The notes under the pieces: model-generated
Seen by the model: the letters and a program-made list of their open reading frames with translations, nothing else
Database searches by the model: none
Told to the model about the DNA's origin: nothing
Shown here: piece after piece, positions 1 through 7,455 of the stretch
Layout of the letters: every line of letters starts with the position of its first letter
How positions within the stretch are numbered: position 1 is the stretch's first letter
Made by a program: the position numbers and the translations under genes
Origin: Streptomyces viridiviolaceus
GTDB lineage: Bacteria; Actinomycetota; Actinomycetes; Streptomycetales; Streptomycetaceae
Reading direction: 5' to 3'
Length of the DNA stretch: 35,134 nt
Assembly: GCF_014650995.1 (NCBI RefSeq)
Contig: NZ_BMWA01000046.1
Location: 1-35,134, forward strand

Positions 1-28
1 CCTGTGGGAGAGTAGGACGCCGCCGAAC
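1..28 (+). rRNA. rrf: 5S rRNA, 3' end (partial)
   Basis: The first 28 bases match the conserved 3' end of Streptomyces 5S rRNA, ending in GACGCCGCCGAAC, which pairs with the 5' end to form helix I. A rho-independent terminator follows 15 nt later, as expected at the end of an rrn operon. The rest of the gene, and presumably 23S and 16S rRNA, lie outside the window. The identity is recognised from memory of the family; the exact mature end could differ by one or two bases. Confidence 0.9.
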
Positions 29-43
29 AATTTTTGGAGAAAA

Positions 44-69
44 CCCCGCACCTTTCGGTGCGGGGTTTT
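44..69 (+). terminator. rho-independent terminator of the rrn operon
   Basis: A perfect 9-bp stem, CCCCGCACC pairing with GGTGCGGGG, closes a TTTC loop and is followed by TTTT. It lies directly after the 5S rRNA end and only 20 bases before the next gene, so it should insulate that gene from rRNA transcription. Confidence 0.9.
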
Positions 70-88
70 CTGCGTTTAAGGTCGTTCC

Positions 89-733
89 ATGCGCTATGAC
101 CTGGTCATCTTCGACAACGACGGCGTCCTCGTGGACAGTGAGCCGATCTCCAACCGGCTTCTCGCCGGCTATCTGACCGAGCTGGGTCACCCGACGTCGT
201 ACGAGGACTCCCTCCGGGACTACATGGGGGCCGCGATGCACCGGGTTCATGACCTGATCCAGGAGCGGACGGGCCGGCGGCTCCCCGAGGACTTCGACGA
301 CGTGTTTCATGGGCGGGTCTTCGCCGCCTTCGAGCAGGACCTGGAGCAGGTGCCCGGCGTCGTCGGCGTGCTGGAGAAGCTCGCCGCGGACGGGGTGCCG
401 TACTGCGTGGCGTCGTCCGGGAGCCATGAGCGGATTCGCGTGGGGCATCGGAAGACCGGACTGGACCGGTGGTTCGACGGCGGGCGCATCTTCAGCTCGG
501 AGGACGTGGGGCGGGGGAAGCCGGCGCCCGATCTCTTCCTGCACGCTGCCGAGCGGATGGGGGTCGCGCCGGAGAAGTGTGTTGTCGTCGAGGACAGTCC
601 GCTCGGCGTGCGGGCGGCTGTCGCGGCCGGCATGGACGTCTACGGGTTCACCGCCATGACGCCCGCCGCGAAGCTGTCCGGGGCGACTCATCTCTTCGCG
701 ACGATGGGAGAGTTGGCCGACCTGTTGGTATGA
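89..733 (+). CDS. HAD family phosphatase, subfamily IA
   Basis: A 214-residue protein of the haloacid dehalogenase superfamily, in the GPH / beta-phosphoglucomutase-like group that removes phosphate from small sugar phosphates or similar metabolites in the cytoplasm. Motif I is near the N-terminus (FDNDGVLVDSE, nucleophile Asp9 and acid/base Asp11). A helical cap follows, then motif II (the VASSGS segment), motif III Lys (GRGKPAPD) and motif IV (VVEDSPLGV). All four catalytic motifs are intact and the length is normal. The ATG has AAGG about 7 nt upstream. It follows the rrn terminator and has no obvious operon partner. The substrate cannot be predicted. Confidence 0.9.
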   Translation: MRYDLVIFDNDGVLVDSEPISNRLLAGYLTELGHPTSYEDSLRDYMGAAMHRVHDLIQERTGRRLPEDFDDVFHGRVFAAFEQDLEQVPGVVGVLEKLAADGVPYCVASSGSHERIRVGHRKTGLDRWFDGGRIFSSEDVGRGKPAPDLFLHAAERMGVAPEKCVVVEDSPLGVRAAVAAGMDVYGFTAMTPAAKLSGATHLFATMGELADLLV

Positions 734-785
734 CTCCGGGCGGCTTGGCGCGAGGAAGCTGAGCGGAATTCACCTTTGGCTGGAT

Positions 786-822
786 CTACCCACGGGTAGG
801 CCGGGGCCCTACGCTCGCGGCC
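786..822 (+). promoter_or_regulatory. palindrome plus leaderless-type -10 before the MFS gene
   Basis: CTACCCACGGGTAG (786-799) is an inverted repeat with 6-bp arms and a 2-bp centre. TACGCT (810-815) fits the Streptomyces -10 pattern TANNNT and sits exactly 7 nt before the ATG at 823, so transcription could begin at or next to the start codon. No SD is visible. The palindrome lies where a -35 element would be, which suggests an operator or activator site; the regulator is unknown. Confidence 0.45.
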
Positions 823-2061
823 ATGACTGATGTGCTGCGGCGCGGCAGGGCCTCGTTGGCGTTCAGCTTCTTCACGCAGGGCGTCACCTTCGCTCTGCTC
901 GTGACGCGCATCCCGGCCATTCAGGACCGGTACGGCGTCTCAGACGCGCTGCTGCCCGTCTTCCTGGCGGCCGTACCGATCCTGGCGGGTGTCGGCAGTG
1001 TGGCGACCGAGCGGCTGGTGCGGCGGATACGGCCGGGGCGGCTGCTGCGTTGGTCCCAACCGGTGGTGCTCCTGTCGCTGTTGGGGGTGGGGCTGGGCGA
1101 CCGGATGGCGGGACTGGCCGTGGCGCTCGCCGCGTTCGGGCTGGCCGTGGGTGTGCTGGACGCGGCGATGAACATGCTCGGGGTGAGCCTGCAGCGGGCG
1201 TACGGACGCAGCATCATGCTCGGGTTCCACGCGGCCTACAGCCTGGGCGGGATCGTGGGCGCCTCGTTGGCCTGGGTGGGGGCGCACTGGGATCTGGCGC
1301 TGTGGGTGTCGTATCTGCCGGCCGTGGCGGTGTTGCTGCCCGCCGCGCTGGTGGGGAGTCGGTGGTACGTCGATGAGACCGCCGCGCAGGGCCCGGTCGG
1401 GGAGCCGCGGAAGACGAGGGAGGGCGCGGGTGTCGGCTTCAAGGTGCTGATGCCGCTGTGCCTGGTGATGACGTTCGCGTACATCGGGGACTCGACGGTC
1501 TCCAACTGGAGCGCGAAGTACCTCCAGGACGTGCTGGGGAGCTCGGAGCAGCTGGCGACGGTTCCGTACAACGTGTACATGGTCACCACGCTGGTGGGGC
1601 GGGCCGTCGGGGACTTCGGGGTGCGGCGCTTCGGTGCCGTGGCGGTGGTGCGGTGCGGTGCGGTGGTCGCGGCGGGCGGGTTCGCCGTGGTGGCCGGGGC
1701 GCCAGGGGCGTGGGTGGGGATGCTCGGGTTCACGCTGCTGGGGCTGGGGTTGTGCGTGCTGGTGCCGCAGACGTTCGCGGCGGCCGGGCGGCACGCCTTC
1801 GAGACCTACGGTCCGGGCGCTTCGGACGCGGCTGTGGCGCGGCTCAATGTCTTCAACTACGTGGGGTTCCTGATCGGTTCGCCGTTGGTGGGAGCGCTCG
1901 GGGACGCCTGGAGCTACCGCGGGGCCATGCTCGTGCCGATGGTGTTGGTGCTGGTGACGCTCGTGCACGCAAGGTCGTTCGCGGCTCAACCGGACCGATA
2001 CGGTGGCGGGCATGAGCGGCCGCGCACAGCTGATGTGGGACGAGGCAGTAACGGGCTATGA
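823..2061 (+). CDS. MFS transporter
   Basis: A 412-residue integral membrane protein with about twelve hydrophobic helices in two halves, joined by a basic and polar loop around residues 187-206. This is the usual size and layout of the major facilitator superfamily. The start is LAFSFFTQGVTFALLVTRIP, a helix-1 pattern typical of small YbjJ-like MFS proteins, and the segment around residue 130 (LGFHAAYSLGGIVGA) also resembles that group. The substrate is unknown. The last 50 bp overlap the start of the acuC-like gene in another frame. No SD precedes the ATG; a -10 hexamer 7 nt upstream suggests a leaderless transcript. Confidence 0.88.
   Translation: MTDVLRRGRASLAFSFFTQGVTFALLVTRIPAIQDRYGVSDALLPVFLAAVPILAGVGSVATERLVRRIRPGRLLRWSQPVVLLSLLGVGLGDRMAGLAVALAAFGLAVGVLDAAMNMLGVSLQRAYGRSIMLGFHAAYSLGGIVGASLAWVGAHWDLALWVSYLPAVAVLLPAALVGSRWYVDETAAQGPVGEPRKTREGAGVGFKVLMPLCLVMTFAYIGDSTVSNWSAKYLQDVLGSSEQLATVPYNVYMVTTLVGRAVGDFGVRRFGAVAVVRCGAVVAAGGFAVVAGAPGAWVGMLGFTLLGLGLCVLVPQTFAAAGRHAFETYGPGASDAAVARLNVFNYVGFLIGSPLVGALGDAWSYRGAMLVPMVLVLVTLVHARSFAAQPDRYGGGHERPRTADVGRGSNGL
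1999..2004 (+). promoter_or_regulatory. leaderless-type -10 element for the acuC-like gene
   Basis: TACGGT ends 7 nt before the ATG at 2012 and lies inside the 3' end of the MFS coding region. No SD is present at that ATG. This spacing would place the transcription start at the start codon. Confidence 0.4.
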
Positions 2062-3184
2062 CTTCGGGCCGGAGCATCCGATGGATCCGGTTCGGCTCGC
2101 CCTGACGCGACGACTGGTCGGTGCCCTCGGGCTCGACCGGGAAGTGGAGGTGGTCGCGGCGAAGCCCGCCGGGGAGTCGACGCTGCGGCTCGTGCACCGG
2201 GAGGACTACATCGACGCCGTGAAGGCGGCTTCCGTGGATCCCGGGTCGGCGGACGGGTCGTACGGGCTGGGGACGATGGACGATCCGGCCTTTGCGGGGA
2301 TGCACGAGGTGTCCGCGCTGATCGCGGGACAGTCGGTGGGGGCGGCGGAGGCGGTGTGGCGCGGGGACGCGCTGCACGCGGTGAACTTCGCGGGCGGGCT
2401 GCACCATGCGATGCCGGGGAGCGCGTCGGGGTTCTGTGTGTACAACGACGCGGCGCTGGCGATCGCGCGGCTGCTGGAGCTGGGGGCGGAGCGGGTCGCG
2501 TACGTGGACGTGGACGTCCATCACGGCGATGGTGTGCAGGCGGCGTTCTGGGAGGATCCGCGGGTTCTGACGATCTCGCTGCACGAGCATCCGCGGACGC
2601 TGTTTCCGCAGACCGGGTGGCCGGAGGAGACCGGGGCCGACCGCGCGGAGGGGTCGGCGGTGAATGTCGCGCTGCCGGCGGGGACCGGGGACGCGGGGTG
2701 GGTGCGGGCGTTCCACGCGGTGGTGCCGGAGCTGATCGCGGACTTTCGGCCGCAGGTGCTGGTGACGCAGCACGGGGCCGATACGCACTTCGAGGATCCG
2801 CTCGCGCATCTGGCGGTGTCGCTGGATGCGCAGCGGGCGGTGCAGCTGGCGTGTCACGAGCTGGCGCACGAGTACGCCGGGGGGCGGTGGGTGGCGTTGG
2901 GCGGGGGCGGTTACGCCGTGGTGGATGTGGTGCCGCGGTCGTGGACGCACCTGGTGGGGATCGCCGCGGGGCGGCCGGTGGAGCCGGAGACGGTGATTCC
3001 GGAGGGGTGGCGGCAGGATGTGTTCGCGCGGACGCGGCAGTTGGGGCCGATGCGGATGACGGATGGGCGGTGGCCTGTTTCCTGGGCCTCTTGGGAGGCC
3101 GGGTACGACCCTGCGGATCGGTTGGACCAGGCGGTGTTGGCGGCTCGGCGGGCGGTGTTTCCGCTGCGGGGGTTGTTGGCGTGA
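2012..3184 (+). CDS. acuC: AcuC-like deacetylase (histone deacetylase superfamily)
   Basis: A 390-residue member of the arginase/deacetylase fold family that includes Bacillus AcuC, which deacetylates acetyl-lysine on acetyl-CoA synthetase. Visible active-site features are the paired histidines His131-His132 (GGLHHAMPG), the metal-binding segment YVDVDVHHGDG with Asp168 and His170, and a later HGADTHFEDPL segment supplying another metal aspartate. The active site looks complete. An in-frame GTG at 2003 would add three residues; the ATG at 2012 is preferred because a TACGGT hexamer lies 7 nt before it. The gene overlaps the upstream MFS gene by 50 bp, but that promoter could express it separately. 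The substrate is inferred from the family only. Confidence 0.88.
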   Translation: MSGRAQLMWDEAVTGYDFGPEHPMDPVRLALTRRLVGALGLDREVEVVAAKPAGESTLRLVHREDYIDAVKAASVDPGSADGSYGLGTMDDPAFAGMHEVSALIAGQSVGAAEAVWRGDALHAVNFAGGLHHAMPGSASGFCVYNDAALAIARLLELGAERVAYVDVDVHHGDGVQAAFWEDPRVLTISLHEHPRTLFPQTGWPEETGADRAEGSAVNVALPAGTGDAGWVRAFHAVVPELIADFRPQVLVTQHGADTHFEDPLAHLAVSLDAQRAVQLACHELAHEYAGGRWVALGGGGYAVVDVVPRSWTHLVGIAAGRPVEPETVIPEGWRQDVFARTRQLGPMRMTDGRWPVSWASWEAGYDPADRLDQAVLAARRAVFPLRGLLA

Positions 3185-3528
3185 CGGTGGTGCCGGGGGA
3201 CGCCGCCCTGTGGTCCGGCGTTGGCCATGGTGCCCGGCGTGGGGGCGGGCCGAGGGTGGGTCGCGCGGCCCGGCGCTGACGGGGTGCCGCTGCGCCCACC
3301 CGTGCCGCCCCTCCTGGGGGTACCTCCCAGGCCGCTCAGGCACTGGGGGAGGCACGACTGCCCGCGGCTGCGACGGCGGCGACGGCGGCGGCTGCGGCGG
3401 TGGAGGCGGTGGCGGGGCGGGATTGCCCGCAGCTACGGCGGCTACGGTTCGGGGGCCGGGGGCGGCGTGACTGCCCGCAGCGAGGGCGGCGACGGCCGTG
3501 GCGTTACGCCGACCGAGGGTAGTTTTCG
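3185..3528 (+). other. non-coding stretch, 344 nt, between acuC and the phosphatase gene
   Basis: I see no convincing gene here. The stretch is very rich in GGC and GCC triplets. It holds the palindromic element at 3309-3355 and three imperfect copies of a segment with core TGCCCGC (3359, 3424, 3472), each followed by GGCGGC-type runs. Frames across it are open only because of base composition. A purine-rich GAGGG at 3515-3519 may be the ribosome binding site of the next gene. Confidence 0.55.
3309..3355. repeat. GGTACC-centred palindromic intergenic element
   Basis: The core CTGGGGGTACCTCCCAG (3314-3330) is palindromic but for one pair, and is followed after a short spacer by CACTGGGGGAGGCAC, whose complement resembles the start of the element. 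Elements of this type recur between genes in Streptomyces genomes, from memory. It could fold as RNA and act as a terminator or processing site after acuC. Confidence 0.5.
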
Positions 3529-4389
3529 GTGTTCTGGTCCTTTCGGGGGGCTTCGTTCGTCAGCATCGAGGGTGTGCTGACCCGCGGAGCGCTCCGGGAC
3601 CATCTGCTGGCCGTTCGTCTTGCCGGGGTCGTGGCCACTCCCCGGGAGGTGAGTCTGCGGAGTTACCGGTTGTTCGCCGCTCGGGACCCGCGCATGCTGA
3701 TCGGGATCGATCCGGTGGGTACCTGGGGGCAGCGGGACGTGATCGGGTTGATGGCGGACAGGTGTGGGGTTTCGGCCGACCCGCGGTGTACTTCGGGTCA
3801 GGATGTGATCGATCCGGAGCGGACGCTGACCGCTCTGGACGCCTTCGCCGGGCGGCTCGCCGTCGTCGCTCAGCGTCGCGACCCGGTGCTCCTCGGCACC
3901 GGGCACCCCCATCGACTGCTCGGTTTCTACGCCGCCTTGGCCGATGCGCTGTCGGCGGCGGGATGTAGGGTCCTCACCCCGGCGCAGGGTCGCCGTGTCG
4001 ACATAACGACCCGGTTCGGCCTACGCACGTACAACCTCGACTACGTCCGGGGAGTCGCGTTGGTGCGGGAACCGGGCGCGCCCCGCGCCGGTGGTGAGCC
4101 CGGCGCACACACGCATTCGCCCCTCCCGGTTCGTGCGGCGCTGGCCGCGGCGGCCGAGGCCGGCGGACCCCTGCCCGAGTTGGTGATCGGGGACCACGGA
4201 TGGGTCTGCGGAGCAGGTCAGCTGGGGTTCGAGGCCATCGGGCCGGCCGATACGGACGATCCCGCGCTCTTCGTGGGGGAGGCGGAGGGGTCCGTGTCCG
4301 TCGTCGTTCCACTTGATGACGGTGTGCGGTCTGATTACTACCTGCCGCTGACCCGCTACGTACTCAATCGGGCGTGTCTGTCCCAGTAG
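3529..4389 (+). CDS. putative phosphatase, conserved in Streptomyces
   Basis: A 286-residue protein that I match only to a Streptomyces family labelled phosphatase, next to bdtA; no close experimental relative is known to me. Visible conserved-looking segments are GTGHPHRLLGFY (about residues 124-135), a GDHGWVCGAGQLGFEAIGPADTDDPALF block (about 221-250) and a DDGVRSDYYLPL tail. The histidines and aspartates could bind metal, but this is inference. The GTG at 3529 has GAGGG 9 nt upstream. An in-frame GTG at 3574 is an alternative start that would remove 15 unusual residues but has poorly spaced GAGG. There is no signal peptide or membrane segment. Confidence 0.7.
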   Translation: MFWSFRGASFVSIEGVLTRGALRDHLLAVRLAGVVATPREVSLRSYRLFAARDPRMLIGIDPVGTWGQRDVIGLMADRCGVSADPRCTSGQDVIDPERTLTALDAFAGRLAVVAQRRDPVLLGTGHPHRLLGFYAALADALSAAGCRVLTPAQGRRVDITTRFGLRTYNLDYVRGVALVREPGAPRAGGEPGAHTHSPLPVRAALAAAAEAGGPLPELVIGDHGWVCGAGQLGFEAIGPADTDDPALFVGEAEGSVSVVVPLDDGVRSDYYLPLTRYVLNRACLSQ

Positions 4390-4433
4390 GACGCCGATGG
4401 ATGCACCTCTTCCCCATTCGCATCACCCGCACC

Positions 4434-4471
4434 TACATTGGGGAGTGAGCACGCAGCGACGAAGAGTCACC
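4434..4471 (+). promoter_or_regulatory. candidate bdtA promoter with BldD-type half sites
   Basis: TACATT (4434-4439) fits a -10 element. AGTGA (4444-4448) and TCACC (4467-4471) match the two halves of the early BldD consensus AGTgA-(n)-TCACc, here 18 bp apart, across the likely transcription start. bdtA was named as a BldD target, so the match is expected. The exact hexamers are inferred. Confidence 0.45.
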
Positions 4472-4518
4472 GGAAGGGGAAGCCGGTGGCCGTCGAGTGC
4501 GGAAGGTTCAGGTGTGTC

Positions 4519-4731
4519 ATGGCTGCAGCTGGCGAAAGGCCTCTGAACGAGGTTCAGTTCCTTACCGTGGCGGAGGTCGCCTCGGTGATGCGAGTGTCCA
4601 AGATGACCGTGTACCGCCTGGTGCACAGCGGTCATCTGCCCGCGATCCGGGTGGGACGGTCGTTCCGTGTCCCGGAGCAAGCGGTTCACGAGTACCTCCG
4701 CGAGAGCTATGTGGGGGTGGAAACAGCCTGA
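4519..4731 (+). CDS. bdtA: BdtA-like excisionase-family helix-turn-helix protein
   Basis: A 70-residue DNA-binding protein of the MerR/excisionase type. The segment FLTVAEVASVMRVSKMTVYRL holds the helix-turn-helix and is followed by the wing HLPAIRVGRSFRVPEQAVHEYL. The fold fills the whole protein, with no effector or catalytic domain. I recognise it as the SCO3328/Rv0500A family, which has no known phage link despite the excisionase name. The frame is open upstream to a TTG at 4438, but the internal ATG at 4519 gives the conserved length and start (MAAAGERPLNE). It stands just upstream of the bS22-like gene, an order kept in mycobacteria. Its target DNA is unknown. Confidence 0.85.
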   Translation: MAAAGERPLNEVQFLTVAEVASVMRVSKMTVYRLVHSGHLPAIRVGRSFRVPEQAVHEYLRESYVGVETA

Positions 4732-4801
4732 CGGCGACCGGGGGAGTCCTCAGGGCTCGTCGGACCTCTCCCGGTTTCCCTCTCTCGCCCTCACCCCTCG
4801 A

Positions 4802-4831
4802 TTACGACCTCAGCGCCGGGGCGGGTAGGCT
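4802..4831 (+). promoter_or_regulatory. candidate promoter of the bS22-like gene
   Basis: TTACGA (4802-4807) and TAGGCT (4826-4831) are separated by 18 bp. The -10 is a good match to the vegetative Streptomyces TAGRRT pattern; the -35 is weak. It would give a leader of about 65 nt before the GTG at 4902. Confidence 0.35.
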
Positions 4832-4901
4832 AGCCCCTCGTAGGTCGTGTGGGCCCATGGCGCCCAAACAACCGAGTGATGAGAAGTGAGCGAGGGTAGT
4901 C

Positions 4902-5000
4902 GTGGGCTCTGTTATCAAGAAGCGGCGCAAGCGGATGGCCAAGAAGAAGCACCGCAAGCTGCTCAAGCGCACGCGCGTCCAGCGTCGCAACAAGAAGTAA
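4902..5000 (+). CDS. small basic ribosomal protein, bS22 / AURKAIP1-COX24 type
   Basis: A 32-residue protein that is more than half Lys and Arg, starting GSVIKKRRKRMAKKKHRK after the initiator and ending in RRNKK. This is the short motif shared by the C-termini of mitochondrial AURKAIP1 (mS38) and yeast COX24. In mycobacteria the equivalent peptide was seen in ribosome structures as bS22 on the small subunit. The GTG start has GAGGG about 5 nt upstream and the stop is TAA. It lies between bdtA and a perfect 14-bp terminator, so it is probably expressed as a short transcript with or without bdtA. It is easily missed because of its size and GTG start. Confidence 0.9.
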   Translation: MGSVIKKRRKRMAKKKHRKLLKRTRVQRRNKK

Positions 5001-5027
5001 GCGACGCGGCTGCGCGAGAGCGTGTCC

Positions 5028-5061
5028 TGTGGCCCCCCACCGCACCAGGTGGGGGGCCACA
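5028..5061. terminator. strong hairpin terminator after the bS22-like gene
   Basis: A perfect 14-bp stem, TGTGGCCCCCCACC with its complement, closes a 6-nt loop. There is no U-tract, as is common for Streptomyces terminators. It lies 27 nt after the stop codon of the 32-codon gene. Confidence 0.85.
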
Positions 5062-5244
5062 GTCGTGTCCGCAGCCCCAGCGGGAACGAGCGCGATTTCT
5101 CGTCACTTGCTGCATCCGGCGGTCATCACAGCGCAACACCGAGCGGCTAAGTTGGCCCCCGGGCGGGGAACGCGGCAGGGTACGAGCAGGTGGACGACAA
5201 GAGCCGGGCTGGGACCGTACTAGGGCGGAAGGAAGGCGCTGATC

Positions 5245-6306
5245 TTGGGAAAGGTCGTGCTCGTGACCGGTGTGGCCCGTCAGTTGGGGGGCCGCTTCGT
5301 ACGGCGGATCCAGCGTGATCCCGACGTGGACCGGGTCGTCGCCGTGGACGCCGTTCCGCCGGAGCACCATCTGGGCGGCGCCGACTTCGTACAGGCCGAC
5401 ATCCGGCAGCCGACCATCGGGCGGGTGCTCGCCGAGACGGGCGCCGACACGGTCGTCCACATGGACGTCACTGGCACCCCGCTGGGCAGCGGCAGCCGGA
5501 CGTCGGTCAAGGAGACCAACGTCATCGGCACCATGCAGCTGCTCGGTGCCTGCCAGAAGTCCCCCACCGTGAAGCGGCTCGTGGTCAAGTCCAGCACGAA
5601 CGTCTACGGGTCCGCGCCCCGCGACCCGGCGGTCTGTACCGAGACGACACCGCCCAAGTCCCTGCCCAGCGGCGGCTTCGCCAAGGACACGGTCGAGGTC
5701 GAGGGGTACGTGCGGGGCTTCGCGCGCCGGCGGCCGGACGTCGCGGTGTGCGTGCTGCGGTTCGCCAACATCCTCGGCCCGACCGCCGACACGCCGCTGG
5801 CCTCGTACTTCGCCGTGCCGGTGCTGCCGACCGTCTTCGGATACGACCCGCGGCTGCAGTTCGTGCACGAGGACGACGTGATCGAGGTGCTGCGGATCTC
5901 CTCGCACGAGCCGCGGCGGGGCACGCTGAACAGCGGCACCTTCAACATCGCCGGTGACGGCGTCCTGCTGCTCTCCCAGTGCTCGCGGCGCCTCGGCCGG
6001 CCCACGGTGCCGCTGCTGCTGCCGGCGGTCACCTGGGCGGGCTCCCTGGTGCGTACGCTGGGGATGACGGACTTCTCTCCCGAACAGATCCGGCTGCTCA
6101 CTCACGGGCGGGTCGTGGACACCACACAGATGCGCGAGACGCTGGGTTTCCGGCCGAAGTACACGACGGCGCAGACGTTCGCGGACTTCGTGCGCGGCCG
6201 AGGGCCCGGACTGCTTCCCCCGCAGGCCGTTGCGGGGGCCGTCGACCGGATCGCGGCGCTGTCCCTCCGGGGCAGTGGCCACCCCCCGACGCAGAGCGCC
6301 AACTGA
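5245..6306 (+). CDS. NAD-dependent epimerase/dehydratase family protein
   Basis: A 353-residue extended short-chain dehydrogenase (Rossmann fold). The nucleotide-binding segment is at the N-terminus (VLVTGVARQLGGRFVRRI), a divergent form of GxxGxxG. An acidic residue after strand 2 (VVAVDAVPP) suggests NAD rather than NADP. SSTNVYG supplies the catalytic Ser region, but the usual YxxxK is not obvious: the expected place reads SGGFAKDTVE, so classical epimerase chemistry is uncertain. The TTG start is supported by GGAAGGAAGG 8 nt upstream. The next gene, an acyltransferase, starts 14 nt after the stop, so the two are likely cotranscribed. This pair corresponds to mycobacterial Rv0501-Rv0502, from memory. 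A role in lipid or envelope metabolism is inferred. Confidence 0.85.
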   Translation: MGKVVLVTGVARQLGGRFVRRIQRDPDVDRVVAVDAVPPEHHLGGADFVQADIRQPTIGRVLAETGADTVVHMDVTGTPLGSGSRTSVKETNVIGTMQLLGACQKSPTVKRLVVKSSTNVYGSAPRDPAVCTETTPPKSLPSGGFAKDTVEVEGYVRGFARRRPDVAVCVLRFANILGPTADTPLASYFAVPVLPTVFGYDPRLQFVHEDDVIEVLRISSHEPRRGTLNSGTFNIAGDGVLLLSQCSRRLGRPTVPLLLPAVTWAGSLVRTLGMTDFSPEQIRLLTHGRVVDTTQMRETLGFRPKYTTAQTFADFVRGRGPGLLPPQAVAGAVDRIAALSLRGSGHPPTQSAN

Positions 6307-6320
6307 GGAGCGCATCAACG

Positions 6321-7388
6321 ATGGCGGATGCCAAGGTCATTCCGTTCGACGACGACCGGTCCCGCGGAAGCGCGGTGCAGCGCCCGTCGCGGCGCCGGAA
6401 CACGGGGAGCCGGCGCAAGGGCACCGCGGAGCCCGCGCCGGTACGCGAGGTCCAGCCGCTGCCCGTCAGGGGCGCCGCGCAGGGCGATGCCCCTGTGACG
6501 CACGAGGAGGAGCCCTCGAGGCCGTCCCGGCAGCGGCCGGCGGACGACGGCGGTCTGGAGCGGCGCATCGCCGGTGGCCTGGCCTTCCTGCGCCGCCGCC
6601 TGACCGGTGACTACGAGGTCGACGACTTCGGCTACGACGCCGAACTCACCGACCAGGTGCTGATGTCCCTGCTGCGGCCGGTGTACGAGAAGTACTTCCG
6701 GGTCGACGTGAAGGGCGTGGAGAACATCCCCGCCGAGGGCGGTGCCCTGATCGTGGCCAACCACTCCGGGACGCTGCCGCTGGACGGCCTGATGATGCAG
6801 GTCGCCGTCCACGACCACCACCCGGCCGGCCGGCACCTGCGGCTGCTGGCGGCGGACCTGGTGTTCGTGCTGCCGGTGGTCAACGAGCTGGCCCGCAAGC
6901 TCGGCCACACCCTGGCGTGCTCGGAGGACGCCGAGCGGCTGCTCGGGCAGGGCGAACTGGTCGGGGTGATGCCGGAGGGCTTCAAGGGCATCGGCAAGCC
7001 GTTCAGCGAGCGCTACAAGCTGCAGCGCTTCGGGCGTGGCGGTTTCGTCTCCACGGCCCTGAGGCAGGGCGTGCCGATCATTCCGTGCTCGATCGTCGGG
7101 GCGGAGGAGATCTACCCGATGATCGGCAACGCCAAGACCCTCGCGAGGCTGCTGGGCTTCCCGTACTTCCCGCTCACGCCGACCTTTCCGTGGCTCGGTC
7201 CGCTCGGTGCGGTGCCGTTGCCGACGAAGTGGACGATCCAGTTCGGTGAGCCGATCCCCACGGACGGCTATCCGCCGGAGGCCGCCGAGGACCCGATGCT
7301 GATGTTCAACCTGACCGATCAGGTCCGGGAGCAGATCCAGCACACGCTCTACAAGTTGCTGGTGCAGCGGCGGTCGGTGTTCTTCTGA
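6321..7388 (+). CDS. lysophospholipid acyltransferase family protein (PlsC-like)
   Basis: A 355-residue protein with a polar, disordered N-terminal region (about residues 1-80) and an acyltransferase domain (about 115-345) of the 1-acylglycerol-3-phosphate acyltransferase superfamily. Motif I reads NHSGTLPLD, with His148 and Asp155, so the spacing is H-x6-D rather than the standard H-x4-D. Motif III (PEGFKGIGKPF) and motif IV (QGVPIIPCSIVGAEE) are clear. It probably transfers an acyl chain to a glycerolipid at the inner membrane face; the acceptor is unknown. The ATG has GAGGAG 10 nt upstream. It lies 14 nt after the epimerase gene and ends before a strong shared terminator. Confidence 0.85.
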   Translation: MADAKVIPFDDDRSRGSAVQRPSRRRNTGSRRKGTAEPAPVREVQPLPVRGAAQGDAPVTHEEEPSRPSRQRPADDGGLERRIAGGLAFLRRRLTGDYEVDDFGYDAELTDQVLMSLLRPVYEKYFRVDVKGVENIPAEGGALIVANHSGTLPLDGLMMQVAVHDHHPAGRHLRLLAADLVFVLPVVNELARKLGHTLACSEDAERLLGQGELVGVMPEGFKGIGKPFSERYKLQRFGRGGFVSTALRQGVPIIPCSIVGAEEIYPMIGNAKTLARLLGFPYFPLTPTFPWLGPLGAVPLPTKWTIQFGEPIPTDGYPPEAAEDPMLMFNLTDQVREQIQHTLYKLLVQRRSVFF

Positions 7389-7402
7389 CGGTGTGCGTAC
7401 GC

Positions 7403-7444
7403 CGACGGGGGCGCCCCTCGCTGGGAAGGGGCGCCCCCGTCGGT
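7403..7444. terminator. bidirectional terminator between the acyltransferase gene and rsbN
   Basis: A perfect 17-bp stem starts CCGACGGGGGCGCCCCT, with an 8-nt loop. It lies 14 nt after the acyltransferase stop and 11 nt from the rsbN stop on the other strand, so it can serve both converging genes. Confidence 0.9.
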
Positions 7445-7455
7445 GTATCGCTGTC

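Noticed and set aside
4438..4518. A 97-residue version of BdtA from a TTG at 4438
   Set aside because: The extra 27 residues would start inside the candidate BldD site and -10 region and are not part of the conserved 70-residue protein.
5979..6320. An N-terminal extension of the acyltransferase
   Set aside because: The frame overlaps the epimerase gene. The ATG at 6321 has GAGGAG at the right distance and begins the conserved protein.
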